Positions 5,527 to 7,257 of a stretch of DNA of 7,257 bases are shown piece after piece. Position numbers and translations under genes: made by a program. The stretch covers positions 1 to 7,257 of the forward strand of contig DAOTYE010000031.1 of assembly GCA_034434915.1 (NCBI GenBank), written 5' to 3'. Origin of the DNA: DAOTYE01 sp034434915. GTDB lineage: Bacteria; Chloroflexota; Dehalococcoidia; Dehalococcoidales; RBG-16-60-22. The notes under the pieces are model-generated. The model was not told the origin of the DNA and searched no databases. It saw only the letters and a program-made list of their open reading frames with translations. The number at the start of each line of letters is the position of its first letter. The first letter of the stretch is position 1.

Positions 5527-6867
5527 CTACTTCTTCAGGATTCCTTCCGCCAGCAAGTCATCAAGAGCGCCGCTGAATGCTTCCATAGTCTGGTCAATAT
5601 CCGCTTTGCTATGCGCCGCCGTCATCACAAAGAACCTGCCACCCATCGTTGCCACGCCGCGCTGGAGCAGGGCGAGGCAGAGCTTCAATTTGATGGCTGA
5701 GCTAGCGGGGTTCAGGATTTTCTTGATGTCTTTCGTTGGGGGCAGATAAATCTCCTGCGGTTCGTAGTCAATAGGACCAAGATACAGATGCACAATGGTG
5801 CGACCGTAAAGCCGCCCGCTGATGCCTTTCTCTTTGAGCACCGCGTTGCCCTTATCTCTGAGATAAGTCGCCATCTCAAGGGCTCTCTTCTGCGGTTCAC
5901 CGCTCAAATACTCCTTGCAGGCGGCAACGCCAGCGGCGCTCTGCAGAGGGTTAGCATTCCAGGTGCCATGATGAACGACACGCTGATTAAGCGGACGCTT
6001 GGGGTTAAACGCATCCATGATGTCCGCCCGTCCCACCACCACACCGGACGGTATGCCGCCGCTGACGCATTTGCCCAGTGTGGTCATATCCGGCTGAACG
6101 CCCAGGACTTCCTGCCAGCCGCCGCGGGACTCGCGGAAGCCGGTGACCACCTCGTCTATATTGAAAACTGTCCCGTACTTCTTGCAGAGGGCCGCCATCT
6201 CACGCACGCAGTTCCAGTCCCAGGGAATTTGACCCGCCATGGACGCGCCGCCACCTTCCACAAAGCAGATAGCATACTCTCTGGTAGCTAAAGCTTTTTC
6301 CACCTTCTCTATGTCATTCATGGGCAGGATGGTCACCGCCGGCTGGTAGATGCCCGCCGCATCGTTCGGTCCCACCTCACCACCCCAACCATGGTAATTG
6401 TTCTCAAAGCGCAGAATCTTGGTCCTGCCGGTATAGACGCGTGACAGGATGACCGCCAGAAGATTGGCTTCCTGCCCGCAGGCGCAGAACTCAACCCGCT
6501 CCGCCACCGGCATCATCTTCATGATTAGCTCTGCCCACTCCACCTCAAGTTGGCTGTTTTCTCCATAGTGAAGACCCTTCGCCGCCTGCTCCTGCACTGC
6601 TTTCACCACCGCCGGGTGGCTGTGACCCAGGATGAGTCCTCCGTGTCCCATGCAGTAGTCAATATACTCATGGCCGTCTATATCCCATTTGCGCGAGCCC
6701 TTGGCGTGGGTGATGTAAGGTCGGAAAGGGTCTAGAATACGCGCGGAGTGGGTTGCGCCGTTGCCGGCGAAAATGGTGACCGCGCGCTCGTGCCACTTCT
6801 TTGCTCCCGGATGCGCCTTTACATACCTATCTACAAGATTTTCTCTGGCTAAAACTTTCTGTTGCAT
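5527..6867 (-). CDS. class III PLP-dependent aminotransferase, HemL-related
   Basis: A 446-residue fold-type I aminotransferase of the class III (ornithine/GSA) group. Visible features: the DIDGHEYIDYCMGHGGLILGH entry block (62-82), a PLP-phosphate segment FCACGQEAN (127-135), NYHGWGGE (157-164), the cofactor Asp238 in NIDEVVTGFR (236-245), and the Schiff-base Lys266 in TLGKCVSGGIPSG. It is nearest to glutamate-1-semialdehyde aminomutase in pattern but lacks the HemL PGGVNSPVR block (here FAGNGATHSARIL). It has CACGQE where HemL has NSGTEA, and an aromatic pair before the C-terminal AHS where HemL has its substrate-binding Glu. I therefore call it an aminotransferase or aminomutase of unknown substrate. 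The AAGGAG Shine-Dalgarno sets ATG 6867. It follows the dehydrogenase-like gene by 31 bases, suggesting a shared amino-acid pathway. Confidence 0.88.
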   Translation of the reverse strand: MQQKVLARENLVDRYVKAHPGAKKWHERAVTIFAGNGATHSARILDPFRPYITHAKGSRKWDIDGHEYIDYCMGHGGLILGHSHPAVVKAVQEQAAKGLHYGENSQLEVEWAELIMKMMPVAERVEFCACGQEANLLAVILSRVYTGRTKILRFENNYHGWGGEVGPNDAAGIYQPAVTILPMNDIEKVEKALATREYAICFVEGGGASMAGQIPWDWNCVREMAALCKKYGTVFNIDEVVTGFRESRGGWQEVLGVQPDMTTLGKCVSGGIPSGVVVGRADIMDAFNPKRPLNQRVVHHGTWNANPLQSAAGVAACKEYLSGEPQKRALEMATYLRDKGNAVLKEKGISGRLYGRTIVHLYLGPIDYEPQEIYLPPTKDIKKILNPASSAIKLKLCLALLQRGVATMGGRFFVMTAAHSKADIDQTMEAFSGALDDLLAEGILKK

Positions 6868-6898
6868 TTGCTTTCTCCTTATTCATTTATTAATTGTA

Positions 6899-7257
6899 TC
6901 ACTTTTCGCCCACCGCAGTTACGATGGGCATATCTTTCATGGTGATAAGCCCCGGCGGAGCATGTATTATCCGTGGGGCAGAATTGACCACGATCGCCGC
7001 CGTAGCAATGTCCCCATGGGTGCCTCCTTTGATGACCACTTCCATATCAGGAGTGCCTTTAATATAGACGGCGTCAAAAGACTCTTTGGCTCCCACTGAG
7101 GCTTCAAACTCCAGAGTAATGAGCGCCTTGCCACCTTTGAGCCCCTTCCCCACCTGCCTCACCCCTGCCGCCTGTCCCGGCTTGACCGTGACGAACTGAG
7201 TCTTCACTGCTTTTGTGGCAATGATGGGCTCTATGCTTTCCGTGATATCGTCAAGCT
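6899..7257 (-). CDS. partial 2,4-diaminopentanoate dehydrogenase-like protein (C-terminal part)
   Basis: The reading frame is open to the right edge, so only the last 118 residues are seen; the NAD(P)-binding N-terminal domain lies outside. The segment begins LDDITESIEPIIA and contains VKPGQAAGVRQVG, ITLEFEASVGAKESFDAVYIKGTPD and GGTHGDIATAAIVVN, ending with APPGLITMKDMPIV. This is the C-terminal pattern of the dihydrodipicolinate reductase-like dehydrogenases that include 2,4-diaminopentanoate dehydrogenase (Ord) of ornithine fermentation. That family deaminates or aminates an amino-ketone substrate with NAD(P)H. The exact substrate cannot be read from this part. A GTG at 7207 is in frame but is not a start, since the homologous pattern continues upstream of it. 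It lies 31 bases before the aminotransferase, with which it is probably co-transcribed. Confidence 0.75.
   Translation of the reverse strand, partial: LDDITESIEPIIATKAVKTQFVTVKPGQAAGVRQVGKGLKGGKALITLEFEASVGAKESFDAVYIKGTPDMEVVIKGGTHGDIATAAIVVNSAPRIIHAPPGLITMKDMPIVTAVGEK

Noticed and set aside
5788..6291. 167-codon plus-strand ORF opposite the aminotransferase gene
   Set aside because: Antisense shadow of a conserved PLP enzyme; its sequence resembles no protein family.

Overview
The window is a 7.3-kb piece of bacterial chromosome with compact genes, good Shine-Dalgarno sites and mostly moderate to high GC (58% in one 60-base line of gatB). GatB, SecG and the electron-transfer proteins recall Chloroflexota of the Dehalococcoidia kind or a similar anaerobe. 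That placement rests on remembered protein resemblance, not on a search. The two electron-transfer genes (a flavin reductase-rubredoxin fusion and an A-type flavoprotein) fit an anaerobe that must dispose of O2 or NO.

Layout. Positions 1-148 hold nothing I can identify. At 149-1883 (minus strand) lies a housekeeping unit, gatB then secG, with a clear promoter and a terminator. Divergent from it, at 1975-2047 (plus), is a complete tRNA-Ala(TGC) with its own extended -10 promoter. Directly behind the tRNA is a low-GC block (about 35% in the spacer, about 41% in the first half of the gene). It holds one promoter and one gene for an uncharacterised 267-residue protein, and is bracketed by an imperfect inverted repeat (2072-2090 and 3089-3109). 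A short tRNA-3'-end-like sequence follows at 3107-3120. This block looks like an insertion at the tRNA gene.

From 5052 down to 3161 (minus) comes a two-gene redox operon: hrb (flavin reductase domain fused to rubredoxin), then fprA (diiron flavoprotein). By analogy with the Moorella pair, NAD(P)H electrons pass through Hrb to FprA, which reduces O2 to water or NO to N2O. Divergent from this operon is a small gene (5208-5432, plus) for a desulforedoxin-like cysteine knuckle flanked by lysine/alanine-rich, histone H1-like tails.

A hairpin at 5476-5506 separates it from a convergent minus-strand unit. That unit has the 3' part of a gene resembling 2,4-diaminopentanoate dehydrogenase (cut by the right edge), then a class III PLP aminotransferase related to, but probably not, glutamate-1-semialdehyde aminomutase. 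The pair suggests amino-acid catabolism. No intergenic stretch exceeds 300 bases, and I saw no CRISPR array, rRNA or transposase gene.
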